Shown here piece after piece: positions 58,801-64,000 of a stretch of 64,000 bases of DNA (within the stretch, counting starts at the first letter, position 1; each line of letters opens with the position of its first letter). Under the pieces are notes generated by a model. That model made no database searches. It was given only the letters and a program-made list of their open reading frames with translations, and was not told the DNA's origin. Location: assembly GCF_037392515.1 (NCBI RefSeq), contig NC_090291.1, positions 41,967,001 to 42,031,000 on the forward strand. Direction: 5' to 3'. A program made the position numbers and the translations under genes. This stretch comes from Haliotis asinina (taxonomy: Eukaryota; Mollusca; Gastropoda; Lepetellida; Haliotidae).

Positions 58801-60701
58801 CCCTGCCATGATATTGCTCACTCACTCACTCACATACAGAATGATTCATTTCAGGCAGGTCTGATAAACAACAGACAAACAAACACTATTTAAACAAACA
58901 TGAGAACTGAAAAGTGACATTCTCTAATGCTGATGATGTTTTGTGTGTTGTGATAAGACATGATCGACTCCAACGGATGCCCGTTGTTCGAATGAAGAGC
59001 AGAACTATTAAGATATCTCGCTACATGTAAGTTCCATGTGCAAGCACACAAGGTCTAGACGTTCTGGTGGGAGATTATAGATGTGGTACAGAAACAGATC
59101 TAGATGGAACAACATCACTGAGAGAAGATTAACTTACTAACATCCTTCATTACTTACATCATTTAATTTCAAGAAGAAATATGCCTCTCAAAATAAGTTA
59201 CAGAACACTTTATTTTGTCATATTTCATATCAAATATGAAAGAATCAAGTGTTCTTTACCTTTGTTTGATTGGTATATAATTACTATAACATAACACAAA
59301 TTTATATCTTTCTGACATTTGAAACTACTCTGTAACACAGTGCTGTTAATCCTGCTAAATTAAATTTATTTCTATTGATTAAGGATTCCGTATAGAATTG
59401 ACCATTGTGTAGGAACACTGACTAATGGAAAACATGGTGGAGTGGCCCAGTGGTTAAAGCATATCATGCTGAAGGCACAGGTTTGATCCCCCATATGGGT
59501 AAAATGTGTAAAACCCATTTCTTTTTTTTGTATCACTTTGCTAAACACCAGTATATTCATTCACTTACTCTATCTAACCAAGTGTGACCTACAACCATAT
59601 TAAAATAATACATGCTAATACAGGAATTTTGATGGGAAACTAAGAACTGAACTTGATATTATTAATATAAGTCATTATTTAATATACTAATACTATATCC
59701 AAACAGTTTTATAACAGTTTGTAAACATGTTTTCCATTTCATTCTATAGATTTTTATCAGGTTTTGTTTTTGACATTGCAGTTGGTGTAATTTTGTTTCT
59801 TTGAATATGGATATCATTGGCTAGCTTGCCAATAGACTAGGCACCTCTTGAAGACTCTGACATTTTTTAAATGTAAGAACAGATTAGCTTGTCTGTGACT
59901 TGTAAACGCGGCTGGTCTGATTATTGAATAAAAAGCAACAGAAAGTATGAGCTCAAGGAAACTATGTACAGTGTTCGTGTAATGAAAAGGATCTCATTGT
60001 GTAGGATTATACAGAATTGTCAGTATATTACTTCTTTTTTATATGTTTTGTGAAGAAGTTTCATGATACTGTACCCAACAATGTAAATATTCATGAGAGA
60101 AATAGTACATTAGTAGTGCAGGAACTATATTTAGAATGAAATGACACTTCCTGTCTGAACTACACTGTACTTTAGTAACCCCCCAGTGATATAATGATTA
60201 AAGACTTCAGACTTCAAGAGTAGCATGAACAAAATATATCAAGCTGTACACTGGACATTTCTTGTCAGATAGCATACAATCTCATCTTGCCCCTTAAGAA
60301 GCATCATTTTGACCACTGGCTATAATTTTTCATGAAAACGTTTATTTTGTCACTCTGCTTTCCAAGGCAGACTTGTTGTTTGATGTCTCTCTGTAGCTGT
60401 AAGAGAGAAAGTAATATACAATACTGTAGGACAGGCAATAGTAGCTTGTCACAGACATGTCACTCATACTGATAATAAAGAACACACATATATAAAGAAC
60501 TCCCCGCTTTGTTCATCATGACAACTACTAAGGCTACTAAAAGAAGTAACACATGATATTTGAGAAGAAAACATAAATATTTTCAACATTTGTTATAAGG
60601 GTTGATATCAGATACTGATATATCTAATAGTGGTGAGTATGATGATTTAAACCATCTACACTATCATCCCCCAGCAAAGCAGAAGAGGATCTTTCAGTCA
60701 G
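19816..60701 (+). CDS. KIF28: Kinesin-3 motor, KIF28/KLP-6-like, spliced, 3' end outside the window
   Basis: Nineteen well-supported exons keep phase through every junction and give 651 residues: motor domain 1-367 with P-loop GQTGSGKS (107-114), switch I NATSSRAH (221-228) and switch II DLAGSE (257-262), neck and short helix (about 368-462), FHA domain (about 463-556) and the start of a tail. Two more micro-exons are possible. MVNLNEDPM before the FHA domain is a kinesin-3 signature, and [12 protein letters not shown] after the P-loop points to the KIF28/KLP-6 branch by recognition. Family knowledge: these are plus-end microtubule motors; C. elegans KLP-6 acts in cilia of sensory neurons and affects polycystin localisation. 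The loop equivalent to the kinesin-3 K-loop has only GKKK (300-303). Stalk, tail and stop codon lie beyond 64000. The neighbouring ABHD4-like gene is unrelated in function. Confidence 0.93.
20063..20101 (+). CDS. KIF28: Kinesin exon 2 ([13 protein letters not shown])
   Basis: Acceptor CTTCAG, donor GTAAGT. It encodes the first beta strand and the VRVRPFN nucleotide-pocket motif (the RxRP motif) of the kinesin motor. Confidence 0.96.
20102..22130 (+). other. KIF28: Intron 2 of the kinesin gene
   Basis: GT-AG, 2,029 bp, AT-rich. No exon or known repeat was recognised. The 112-residue ORF at 21027-21365 is hydrophobic and AT-driven with no motif and is rejected as a gene. Confidence 0.7.
22131..22207 (+). 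CDS. KIF28: Kinesin exon 3
   Basis: Acceptor AACAG, donor GTGAGT. It encodes [19 protein letters not shown] and then IINPDGN, the beta1 region after the RxRP motif. Confidence 0.93.
22550..22910 (+). repeat. Diverged minisatellite, about 65-bp unit
   Basis: Units share GGAATCCTAG, GGAATTGTCTTGTT, CAGTGAGCATAGATTG and CCCATTCTAA with many changes. About five units, old and irregular. Confidence 0.65.
24328..24594 (+). repeat. Family A repeat, full length
   Basis: From GACCCGTGAAGGTCCGGAG to ACTAAACTCACTCACTC. The overlapping 110-residue ORF at 24108-24440 is largely this repeat. Confidence 0.85.
26770..27000. repeat. Palindromic element related to 43900-44060
   Basis: It contains TTTTATCATCCAAAAGTGTG, an inner palindrome CTCCTAAG...CTTAGGAG at about 26873-26893, and CAATGCTATGACATCATGAAC. 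The reverse complement of the first and last parts occurs near 43915-44040, so both are copies of one inverted-repeat family. Confidence 0.6.
28229..28295 (-). repeat. Family A tail, reverse
   Basis: GTGAGTGAGTTTAGTCTTATGC followed by AATATTCC and ATGGCGACGGTC, then unrelated sequence. Confidence 0.6.
29665..29779. repeat. Near-perfect 115-bp palindrome
   Basis: ATGGATGTCAACTTC at 29665 pairs with GAAGTTGACATCCAT at 29765, and nearer the centre GAGCGTGTG pairs with CACACGCTC around a 13-14 bp loop. Most bases between also pair. Confidence 0.8.
29716..30075 (+). repeat. Tandem duplication of about 180 bp
   Basis: Two copies start with TTGCTCCCTCAAACACACGCT (29717, by position) and TTGCTCCTTCAAGCACACACT (29896). 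Both continue through GACATCCATATATCTTGC and ATGGTTACACTGAAGACTGA. The first copy shares its left part with the palindrome. The 76-residue minus ORF here is inside the repeat. Confidence 0.8.
30872..30958 (+). repeat. Family B repeat, 3' part
   Basis: CCCCATTTCTGGTGTTCACTGCC, then ATTGCTAAAAGCGACGTAAAACC. The tail is degraded. Confidence 0.6.
31528..31610 (-). repeat. Family B repeat 3' end, reverse
   Basis: AGTGAGTGAGTAAATAGATTGGG (by position), then TTTTCCAGCAATATCACG and ACACCAGAAATGGGCC. Confidence 0.6.
32310..32430 (-). repeat. Family A repeat, 3' half, reverse
   Basis: GTGAGTGAGTGGGTGAGTTTAG, then GCACTCAGCAATATTCAAGC and GTGATCAATAGCATGAACATC. Confidence 0.7.
32770..32945 (+). repeat. 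Dispersed repeat, copy 1 of a pair
   Basis: Shares AGACTTAACGCTTAGTCTCCG, GGGGAATTCAGAACCTGAG and a GACTTCTTTCAT block with 36905-37255 in the same order and orientation. Family unknown. Confidence 0.5.
34376..34665 (+). repeat. 132-bp tandem repeat, about 2.2 units
   Basis: ATAAAGGAGAAATCTCAAGA starts at 34376 and recurs, slightly changed, at 34508 and 34640. The two full units are almost identical (for example GCAGTTTCCGGGAATCAAAT in both), so the duplication is recent. Confidence 0.9.
34984..35143 (+). repeat. Family B repeat, near full length
   Basis: GGTAGCCTAGAGAATAAAGTGG head, AGGTTTGATTCCCACATGG as B-box end, CTATTTCTGGTGTCCCCTGC, GATATTGCTGGAATATTGCT and an ACTCACTCG tail. Confidence 0.8.
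35851..35902 (+). repeat. CTCG/CTCA microsatellite
   Basis: CTCGCTCG followed by about ten CTCA units. It has the same sequence as the tails of families A and B, so it probably grew from such a tail. A family B copy begins right after it. Confidence 0.9.
35903..36022 (+). repeat. Family B repeat
   Basis: GGTGGTAGTTTGGTGGTTACAACG, GACCCGGGTTCAGTTCCCCACAT (both by position), then GAAGCCCATTTCTGGTATCCC. A second 5'-truncated piece lies at about 36200-36300. The B box GGGTTCAGTTCC is close to the tRNA consensus. Confidence 0.75.
36905..37255 (+). repeat. Dispersed repeat, copy 2 of a pair
   Basis: Contains AGACTAATGCTTATTCTCTG, GGGAGGTTCAGAACCTGAG and GACTTGCTTCATC, matching 32770-32945 in order. 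About 175 bp longer than the other copy in the middle. Confidence 0.5.
37785..38048 (-). repeat. Family A repeat, full length, reverse
   Basis: From GAGTGAGTGAGTTTAGTTTTACG to CGGGACCTTCACGGGT. CTGATCAGGA on the left and CTGATTAGGA on the right look like a 10-bp target-site duplication with one change. Confidence 0.85.
39548..39646 (+). repeat. Family B repeat, 3' part
   Basis: GCAAGCCCATTTCTGGTGTCG, ATATTGCTGGAATGTTGCTG and five CTCA-type tail units. A family A fragment (AAGAGGCGACTAACTGGATCG) follows at about 39697-39770. Confidence 0.7.
40745..40990 (-). repeat. Family A repeat, reverse, with likely target duplication
   Basis: The body runs AGTGAGTTCAGTTTTACAC to TCTTTATGGATCC. TAACATGTA (40745) and TTACATGTA (40982) flank it, nine bases with one change. 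Confidence 0.75.
41170..41345 (-). repeat. Family A repeat, diverged, reverse
   Basis: GCTGCACTCAGCAATATTCAAAC, then GTCTAGACCAGACAATCTAGTG and GCAATTGGGATTTAATGACATG. The head is missing. Confidence 0.65.
41870..42190 (+). repeat. 53-bp minisatellite, about five to six units
   Basis: AACAGAA/AACAGAT starts recur at 41924, 41977, 42030, 42083 and 42136, exactly 53 bp apart. Two unit types alternate (AGTTTAGGGGGAACAGAAT and AGATTnnGGGTAACAGAAC), making a 106-bp dimer. The minus ORFs over it are repeat artefacts. Confidence 0.9.
42896..42912 (+). CDS. KIF28: Kinesin exon 4, 17-nt micro-exon
   Basis: Acceptor TTTCAG, donor GTTAGT. Sequence ATGAAGAACCAAAAAAG completes Asn and encodes EEPKK. It is required to pass from phase 1 (after exon 3) to phase 0 (before exon 5), which supports it despite its size. 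Confidence 0.85.
42985..43162. mobile_element. TA-flanked MITE-like element
   Basis: The left end TACAGTGCACTCTGTCCAAC and, as reverse complement, the right end TAGTACACTCTGTCTAATTC agree at about 16 of 20 bases. The inside has further inverted GTCCGAATT/AATTTGGAC-like motifs and no coding capacity. It starts 73 bp after micro-exon 4. Confidence 0.55.
43434..43456 (+). CDS. KIF28: Kinesin exon 5, 23-nt micro-exon (FSFDYSYW)
   Basis: Acceptor TTTCAG, donor GTAAGT. It encodes FSFDYSY and two bases of Trp. (F/Y)xFDxxYW is the conserved kinesin-3 beta-strand motif before the P-loop. Confidence 0.95.
43668..44060. repeat. Palindromic element
   Basis: CACCCAAGTGTCTACTGATATC at 43671 pairs with GATATCAGTAGACACGAGGGTG near 43781 (by position); the inner arms CAACACAAGTTGATAAAG and CTTTATCGACGAGTGTTG also pair. 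The flank to 44060 is the reverse complement of the element at 26770-27000. Confidence 0.65.
44318..44586 (+). repeat. Family A repeat, full length
   Basis: From ACCCGTGAAGGTCCCCGG to AACTAAACTCACTCACTCAC. One of the least diverged copies, useful as a reference. Confidence 0.9.
44758..44879 (+). CDS. KIF28: Kinesin exon 6
   Basis: Acceptor ACACAG, donor GTCAGG. It encodes [20 protein letters not shown], then [20 protein letters not shown]. The last part is the kinesin helix before the P-loop. The [16 protein letters not shown] insert resembles the KIF28 branch. Confidence 0.95.
45547..45625 (+). CDS. KIF28: Kinesin exon 7 (P-loop)
   Basis: Acceptor TTACAG, donor GTAAGT. It encodes [18 protein letters not shown] then [17 protein letters not shown] (residues 107-114) is the Walker A ATP-binding loop, with all key residues intact. 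Confidence 0.98.
45659..45834. mobile_element. MITE with matching terminal inverted repeats
   Basis: TA dinucleotides flank a 176-bp element. The left end CAGTGGAAGTTGTCGAAACT and the right end, reverse complemented, CAGTGGAAGCTGTCTAAACC match over about 26 bp. There is no coding capacity. It lies 33 bp inside the intron after the P-loop exon. Confidence 0.8.
46020..46245. repeat. Family B repeat with a nested family A fragment
   Basis: Family B runs forward (GGGTAGGCTAGTTGTGAAG, CAGCTTTGATTCCCGACATG, CCCATTTCAGGTGTCCCCTG), is broken at about 46125 by 62 bp of reversed family A (GTCGCCTTTTATAGCAGGCA to GGACCTTCACTCG), then resumes with CCGCCATGATATTGCTGGAA and a CTCACTC tail. Confidence 0.75.
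46588..46654 (+). CDS. KIF28: Kinesin exon 8
   Basis: Acceptor TTTCAG, donor GTAAGT. It encodes [19 protein letters not shown] then PNK, the helix after the P-loop domain. Confidence 0.96.
47358..47544 (+). CDS. KIF28: Kinesin exon 9
   Basis: Acceptor GACAG, donor GTTTGT. It encodes [20 protein letters not shown], then [20 protein letters not shown] and a helix to EQ. (S)xLEIYNExVRDLL is a core kinesin motif. The 126-residue minus-strand ORF here is a shadow. Confidence 0.98.
48325..48478 (+). repeat. Family B repeat
   Basis: GGGGTAGCCAAGTGGTTAAAG head, TACAATGTGTGAAGCCCTTT, TCTGGTGTCCCCCACTGTGA and a degraded CATTCACT tail. The A-box-like head is well kept. Confidence 0.75.
48619..48771 (+). 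CDS. KIF28: Kinesin exon 10 (switch I and start of switch II)
   Basis: Acceptor TCAAG, donor GTACGT. It encodes [30 protein letters not shown] and VMNLVDLAG. Switch I reads NATSSRAH where most kinesins have (N/S)xxSSRSH, so the last Ser is Ala. DLAG starts switch II. Confidence 0.97.
48799..49057. repeat. 259-bp foldback element with tRNA-like (family D) content
   Basis: The outer arms 48799-48834 and 49024-49057 and the inner arms 48892-48939 and 48977-49023 are near-perfect reverse complements. The left arm has an extra 50 bp (about 48842-48891), whose reverse strand reads GGGTTCGAATTCGGGATGGG, a good tRNA B box. It starts 27 bp after the switch I exon's donor. Confidence 0.8.
49107..49178 (+). 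repeat. Family B repeat head
   Basis: GGGGTAGTCTTGTGGTTAAGG and TTAGGTTTCAATCCCCGTAT. The 3' half is lost. Confidence 0.65.
49426..49523 (+). CDS. KIF28: Kinesin exon 11 (switch II)
   Basis: Acceptor TTCAG, donor GTATGT. It encodes [20 protein letters not shown] then [12 protein letters not shown]. It completes DLAGSE and has the EGxxINKSLxxLG motif of helix alpha4, part of the microtubule-binding face. Confidence 0.98.
49709..49806 (+). CDS. KIF28: Kinesin exon 12 (loop 12 and helix alpha5)
   Basis: Acceptor CTTCAG, donor GTCAGT. It encodes [20 protein letters not shown] and [12 protein letters not shown]. The position of the kinesin-3 K-loop carries only three lysines. Confidence 0.98.
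50086..50229. mobile_element. Palindromic MITE, CCGTTTCACA type
   Basis: The left end GGGGTCCGTTTCACAGAACT and the right end, reverse complemented, GGGGCCGGTTTCACAAAACT match. The arms run about 60 bp with GCTAAGATCTTGTAACTTTT inside. A related element splits the family A copy at 13806-13921. Confidence 0.75.
50337..50487 (+). CDS. KIF28: Kinesin exon 13 (end of motor domain)
   Basis: Acceptor TTCCAG, donor GTAAGA. It encodes [20 protein letters not shown], then [19 protein letters not shown] and [12 protein letters not shown]. ETLxTLRYAxRAKxIxN is the conserved end of the kinesin motor, followed by the neck. Confidence 0.98.
50859..50937 (+). CDS. KIF28: Kinesin exon 14 (neck, Gly-rich)
   Basis: Acceptor TTTCAG, donor GTCAGT. 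It encodes [20 protein letters not shown] then VTMSPE. A short helix followed by a glycine-rich hinge. Confidence 0.93.
51219..51319 (+). CDS. KIF28: Kinesin exon 15 (short coiled-coil)
   Basis: Acceptor TGCAG, donor GTAGGC. It encodes [20 protein letters not shown] then [14 protein letters not shown], a charged helix fitting the short kinesin-3 neck coil. The ORF in the next frame (51169-51441) is a shadow. Confidence 0.93.
51364..51590 (-). repeat. Family A repeat, reverse, next to a splice donor
   Basis: It begins GTGAGTGAGTTTAGTTTGATG 44 bp after the exon 15 donor and ends with a degraded GAGTTACTTAAAGACC. The head is missing. Confidence 0.75.
52430..52625 (+). repeat. Family C block, third copy
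   Basis: CATCAAACAATTCAAATTTAAC, then CACTGGTCCCTCAGAGCCCA and TGGGTTGATGTACCCTTGATG correspond to the blocks at 4060 and 4615. GATTCAAATCGTTTGATTCA at its left is the inverse of a segment near 4300. Confidence 0.65.
52684..52889 (+). CDS. KIF28: Kinesin exon 16 (start of FHA domain)
   Basis: Acceptor TCCAG, donor GTACTT. It encodes [19 protein letters not shown], then [20 protein letters not shown] and [19 protein letters not shown]. xLVNLNEDPxLS is a kinesin-3 signature, and IGRKD has the FHA Gly-Arg. Confidence 0.97.
53612..53655 (+). repeat. CTCA microsatellite
   Basis: Eleven CTCA units following AGTTAAACCCAC, so an expanded family A/B tail. Confidence 0.95.
53668..53925 (+). repeat. 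Two family B repeats in a row
   Basis: The first (GAGGTAGCCCAGTGGTCAAAG) is internally deleted and joins straight to CTGTGATATTGCTGGAACAT. The second starts GGGTAGCCTAGAGGTTAAAG near 53787 and ends with CTAAAAGCGGCATAAAATTA and a CTCACTCAC tail. Confidence 0.75.
53955..54100 (+). CDS. KIF28: Kinesin exon 17 (FHA domain core)
   Basis: Acceptor CCCAG, donor GTGAGT. It encodes [20 protein letters not shown] then [19 protein letters not shown] and ILF. SxxxQH corresponds to the FHA S-x-x-H and KVNG to its N-G turn. Confidence 0.97.
54101..55722 (+). other. KIF28: Intron 17 of the kinesin gene
   Basis: GT-AG, 1,622 bp. It holds a family A fragment at 55541-55655 and, at about 54750-54850, a stretch whose reverse strand has GGTGGCTGAAGTGCCAGG and GCAGGGATTGAGCCCACC, a possible degraded tRNA-like SINE. 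No exon seen. Confidence 0.6.
55541..55655 (+). repeat. Family A repeat, 3' half
   Basis: GGATCAGGTGGTCAGACTCAG to TAACCAAACAAATCACTCACTC (by position), with a deletion removing the GATCACTGG segment. Confidence 0.7.
55723..55866 (+). CDS. KIF28: Kinesin exon 18 with a GC splice donor
   Basis: Acceptor TTCAG. It encodes [20 protein letters not shown], then [20 protein letters not shown] and SAGMTK. The end must be at 55866 to join exon 19 in frame; the intron then starts with GC (AAAG|GCATGT). Using the next GT (55869) would shift the frame and stop soon after the join. Confidence 0.93.
56322..56475 (+). CDS. KIF28: Kinesin exon 19 (proximal tail)
   Basis: Acceptor TAACAG, donor GTACGT. It encodes [20 protein letters not shown], then [18 protein letters not shown] and a Gly/Gln-rich end [10 protein letters not shown]. 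Helical start consistent with the region after FHA in KIF28. It ends in phase 2. Confidence 0.93.
57930..57947 (+). CDS. KIF28: Candidate micro-exon (18 or 21 nt) with tandem acceptor
   Basis: After a T-rich tract the acceptor reads TTAGCAG|G, so AG at 57926 or 57929 can be used. With donor GTATCT (57948) the exon is 18 nt (RNKDAA) or, from 57927, 21 nt (SRNKDAA). Both keep phase 2 and have no stop. Function unknown; it would lie in a tail linker. Confidence 0.4.
58474..58565 (-). repeat. Family D repeat (tRNA-like SINE)
   Basis: In reverse it has CACTGGCTGAGTGGTTAGAT (A box) and GAGTTCAAGTCCTCAATGGG (B box), spaced as in a tRNA, ending GGACTAAGCCCG. The acceptor stem does not close, so it is not a tRNA gene. 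Confidence 0.65.
58703..58835 (+). repeat. Family B repeat, well-preserved tRNA-like head
   Basis: GAGGTAGCTTAGTGGTTAAAG, GACCTGGGTTTGATTCCCCA and GAAGCCCGTTTCTGTTGTCC. The core is cut at GATATTGCT, which runs straight into CTCACTCACTCAC. Confidence 0.8.
59439..59575 (+). repeat. Family B repeat
   Basis: GGTGGAGTGGCCCAGTGGTT, GCACAGGTTTGATCCCCCAT and GTAAAACCCATTTC, then a T run and a degraded tail. Confidence 0.7.
60675..60701 (+). CDS. KIF28: Candidate 27-nt micro-exon
   Basis: The acceptor ATCCCCCAG ends at 60674 after a pyrimidine-rich tract and the donor GTACAC starts at 60702. In phase 2 it encodes SKAEEDLSV and leaves phase 2, so it can be included or skipped without changing the frame. 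No homology is known to me; support is splice signals and frame only. Confidence 0.35.
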
Positions 60702-62329
60702 GTACACGCAACAAGACTGCCAGCTTATTACCCATAATCCCCTGCATCTGTTGTCATCCGTTGGTTTCTCTTATGTTGGTTTTGGGAATATTGCTAATGT
60801 TGTCTTTTGTTTTAACCTTAGATTCAGGTATTTACTTATTTGAAACCAATTATATTGTGTCATATTTTCTCTAACACATTTTGGCTGAGGTTATCTTTCC
60901 TAGAAATATGAATGAGTGACATGTGGAGGGTTCAGTAAATTTTATAACGTGTGTGATCATACCGTCTTCAATTTCTACTCTCAAAGAAAAGTTAAGTTTT
61001 GTAATTATTTGAAATTCTTATATGTAGCAAAGGTGAAGGTCATTTTGAAAATTATTTTGACTTTATTTTTCTATAAATTAAATCATCAAATTCTTTTCCA
61101 GGCAGAAATATTCGGTGTGGGTTGAGGATTTCTCTACTTTTCTTTTCAGATCATTTAAATTTTTTCAAAATTATTTTAAAAGTCTGTGTTATTCATAAAT
61201 ATGGACTGATTTCCTGAGAGGAATGTGTAATGAATAACCAGTCCAAGTAAACTTGTTACACTCCTATACTGAGTCTGACAAATAGTTGTAGGAGGTCATG
61301 TCAGGTAACCTTTGAGATTGACCAATCAGAACACAGTTTACCAATCGTGAAAGTGGACATTTGCATATACCTTTTGAACTTTTACCTCAAAAAACTTTGT
61401 ACCTGAATGATTCCGAATGCTATTTTCCATATGATCACTTTTGGGTGAGCATGCCTCAACAGTGAGTACACAGTCGCTGAAAATAGCATTTTGACAATAT
61501 TCAAGAATGTCAGTTTGCGGAACTATCACTTAATGGTCACCATGTGAACAGAAACATAAAATGTTTATGGTAGAGGTCAAATATCTGTATTTTATGCAGA
61601 TTTTCATTTGTTGTGGGATCAGTGTCACTGACAGGAATTTTGTAAGTCCCACCAATGTGATTGATTAGATCCATTTGGCCATCTTGCATTTGATTAGATG
61701 GTCATAGGCATGTATCGAGTAATACTGACAGTTTACTTAAACTGAATGAATAGCAGATCTTTTTGTTTATGTTTCAACTTATTTTGTTCCATGACGAAGA
61801 GATGGCATTTACTCCTATTCAGTGTTGATCAAAATACAAACCAGCTGTCGATCAACACAGTACCAATGTTGGAAACAACCGAACGATTATGTTGCCTAAC
61901 TACATGTCATTAGCAACTAGATTTCTTAATTAAAACATTAAGACATTTTGTGCAATCCATAGTTGTTCTTTTGATTTATTCAATGTAAAGTTCTTGAGAT
62001 GGTCCCTGTTGTCACGTTAGATAGAACATGTAGGTAGCACCTATATAGTATATATTGTATAGAGCCAGGTTGCCATTGTAGCGACATATTACTTTTGTCT
62101 TCTCAGTGTGTTCCCCGATGACATGCGGTAATTTTTGTAACTATTTGCATGTGCATATCATATCCCCAGCATCTTGTATTGTCTCCAATGTTGATAGATT
62201 ATTGTCACATTACGATGTTGCAACACAGGTATGTGTATAGTTGCATGCGCACGCTGTACTGACAAGGCTTATGAATATGTGTGTTGCTCGGTTAGTGTAA
62301 CGAATATCACACCAATGAAAGCATGGGTT

Positions 62330-62552
62330 AGAACTGATCCTCAGTAACCCATGCTTGTCTAAGAGGCCGCGATCGGGATCAAGTGGTCAGGTTTGCTGAC
62401 TTGGTTGACACATGTCATCATATCCCTGTTGCGTAGTCTGAAGCTCGTGCTGTTGATCACTGGATTGTCTGGTCCAGACTTGATTTTTCAAAGACAGCAG
62501 CCATATAGCTAAAATATTGCTGACAATGGCATAAAACTAAACTCACTCACTA
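62330..62552 (+). repeat. Family A repeat, diverged
   Basis: CTCAGTAACCCATGCTTGTC, then GATCAAGTGGTCAGGTTTGC, GATCACTGGATTGTCTGGTC and an ACTAAACTCACTCACT tail. Confidence 0.75.
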
Positions 62553-64000
62553 ATGATACTAATGATAAGCTCAGCAGCAAGACAGAAGCTTTTGGTTCTG
62601 TGTCTTAATTCTGGTATTCCCTATTATATTTTGTATTGTCAATGCAGGAACGATATTTAGATGTTTCATGAAAGTTGGGAATGTTGTCAGCTCACTATCA
62701 CTTAAAGCTACTGTAAGTTAAAATGCTGGAATAGGATGTCGAAAGTGGCAGCAAACCGATCCTAGTCACTATGGCACCACTTACCCATATCTTATTGAAA
62801 TGGGATCTTTGATCTTTAATTTTTTCATGAACTTTTTTTCAGCTAGAATATTGCCAAGTCACAACAATATTGTTAAATTGCTAAAAGTGGCGTAAAGCTA
62901 TACTCAATCACTCTGAAGATGTCATGTGTGGGTGACCTCCCCTGACTGATTCACTCACTTGTCTGTACACACTGAATGCGAAGCACCTATATATGACTGC
63001 AATGTTGATCACCAAATAAACACACGAAATTTGAAAATAATAAAACCACACTTCCTTGCTTGCCTTTCACATGAAATTTACTATTCATGTTCATTGGTAA
63101 TTTGTCTATGGATAAATTTGAAGTAAGTGCATCCTTGTATATCTCACATTAAAGAATTGTGATCATATCCTCAAGTCTACAGCATGTACACTTCTTTAAG
63201 AGATGACTTGTCACCTGAATGATTCACCTTGACCTTGTATATTGATGCTCATTCCATCAACCACCAGCCCACTCTTCCATGTGCAGCTATTACAAACTGA
63301 TACAGCATGAAACAGCTGTAGTATTGCCAACAGCAGAGTAAAATGACATTCAGTCACTTACTGACGTACTTACCTTGATATTCTACTCAACTTAAGGAAT
63401 ATCCAGTTTCTGTAGATAATATTACATGTATTACACGATAATATGTCCTTTACAAACAGTTGGGTATTCTTTAGTTAGGATGAACTCCCAAAGTTAAAAA
63501 ACATCTGATTACCAGAAGTAATCTGTCAAACAGTTTATGTAAACAACTGGGTGTTTTTTAATAAGGGTGGGCTCTTCTTTGAAATTTTAAAATGTTAATC
63601 TGCCATGCGTGATTTAAACAGTTGAATGCTCATTAATGATGTGAACAGCCAAATCAGTGTATCCCAACTGTATGATGTTGTCATAGTATCATCAGTAACT
63701 GTATTGTCAGGTTCAGACCCCAATATTTCACATAACACCTTGGTAAATGGCGTACAACATGGAAGGTCTTTGCCTCAAGTTTTTTTAGGTTGCCAATATT
63801 CCAATATAATACACTAGACTAGGGCATGCTATTGTTGAACATTGTACAACAATGTGTACATCAACTGTATCATGGAAATAGGCACTGTGTTTATGTCCTC
63901 TCCTATCCTTTTAATGACAAATATACCTTCCAGTGTATTGTTTGTATCTTAACTTATCAAATTAACTTTGTTATTTCAGCGTATAATCTGTCTATATACA

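Larger units (their letters stand above)
56476..64000 (+). other. KIF28: 3'-side introns of the kinesin gene
   Basis: Apart from two micro-exon candidates I found no conserved exon. The kinesin-3 stalk block with VMVKM-like sequence is not present, so the rest of the gene lies right of the window. It contains family B copies near 58703, 59439 and 62855, a family A copy at 62330 and a family D copy at 58474. ORFs at 60916 and 63626 lack motifs and splice signals. Confidence 0.6.

Overview
The window is AT-rich animal DNA carrying two spliced plus-strand genes in a dense field of short interspersed repeats. Those repeats have tails of CTCACTCACTC type and recur in both orientations. Repeats of this kind are typical of gastropods, abalone (Haliotis) above all, so a vetigastropod mollusc is the most likely source. 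That is inference from the repeats and from mollusc-like gene structure, with no database check.

Gene 1 (about 2835-9190, 5' end not found) encodes an alpha/beta-hydrolase of the ABHD4/ABHD5 family. Five exons join in frame to give 372 visible residues. The nucleophile serine is present (GHSLG), so it reads as an active lyso-NAPE lipase of ABHD4 type and not as the serine-less ABHD5/CGI-58 coactivator. Its third intron in the window opens with a remarkable minisatellite in which the splice-donor sequence itself is the repeat unit.

The 9191-19800 stretch holds the presumed 3' UTR of gene 1, with three possible poly(A) signals, and then a spacer of SINE-like copies, hairpin elements, a possible LINE remnant and one doubtful short coding exon.

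Gene 2 (19816 to at least 56475, running off the right edge) encodes a kinesin-3 motor closest by recognition to KIF28/KLP-6. Nineteen exons splice with consistent phase into 651 residues: motor domain with P-loop, switch I and switch II, a short helical neck, an FHA domain and the start of the tail. Two further micro-exon candidates (18/21 nt and 27 nt) keep the frame. Notable points are a 20.7 kb intron inside the motor domain, 17-nt and 23-nt micro-exons, and one GC-AG intron.

The repeats comprise family A (about 265 bp), family B (tRNA-like head, sharing its 3' tail with A), family D (a second tRNA-like family), TA-flanked DNA transposon relics (one pogo/Tigger-like, two MITE-like), several long foldback elements, and minisatellites with periods of 33, about 42, 53, about 65 and 132 bp. 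The two genes are functionally unrelated neighbours. No operon, CRISPR, phage or bacterial-type system is present, and I found no credible minus-strand gene.
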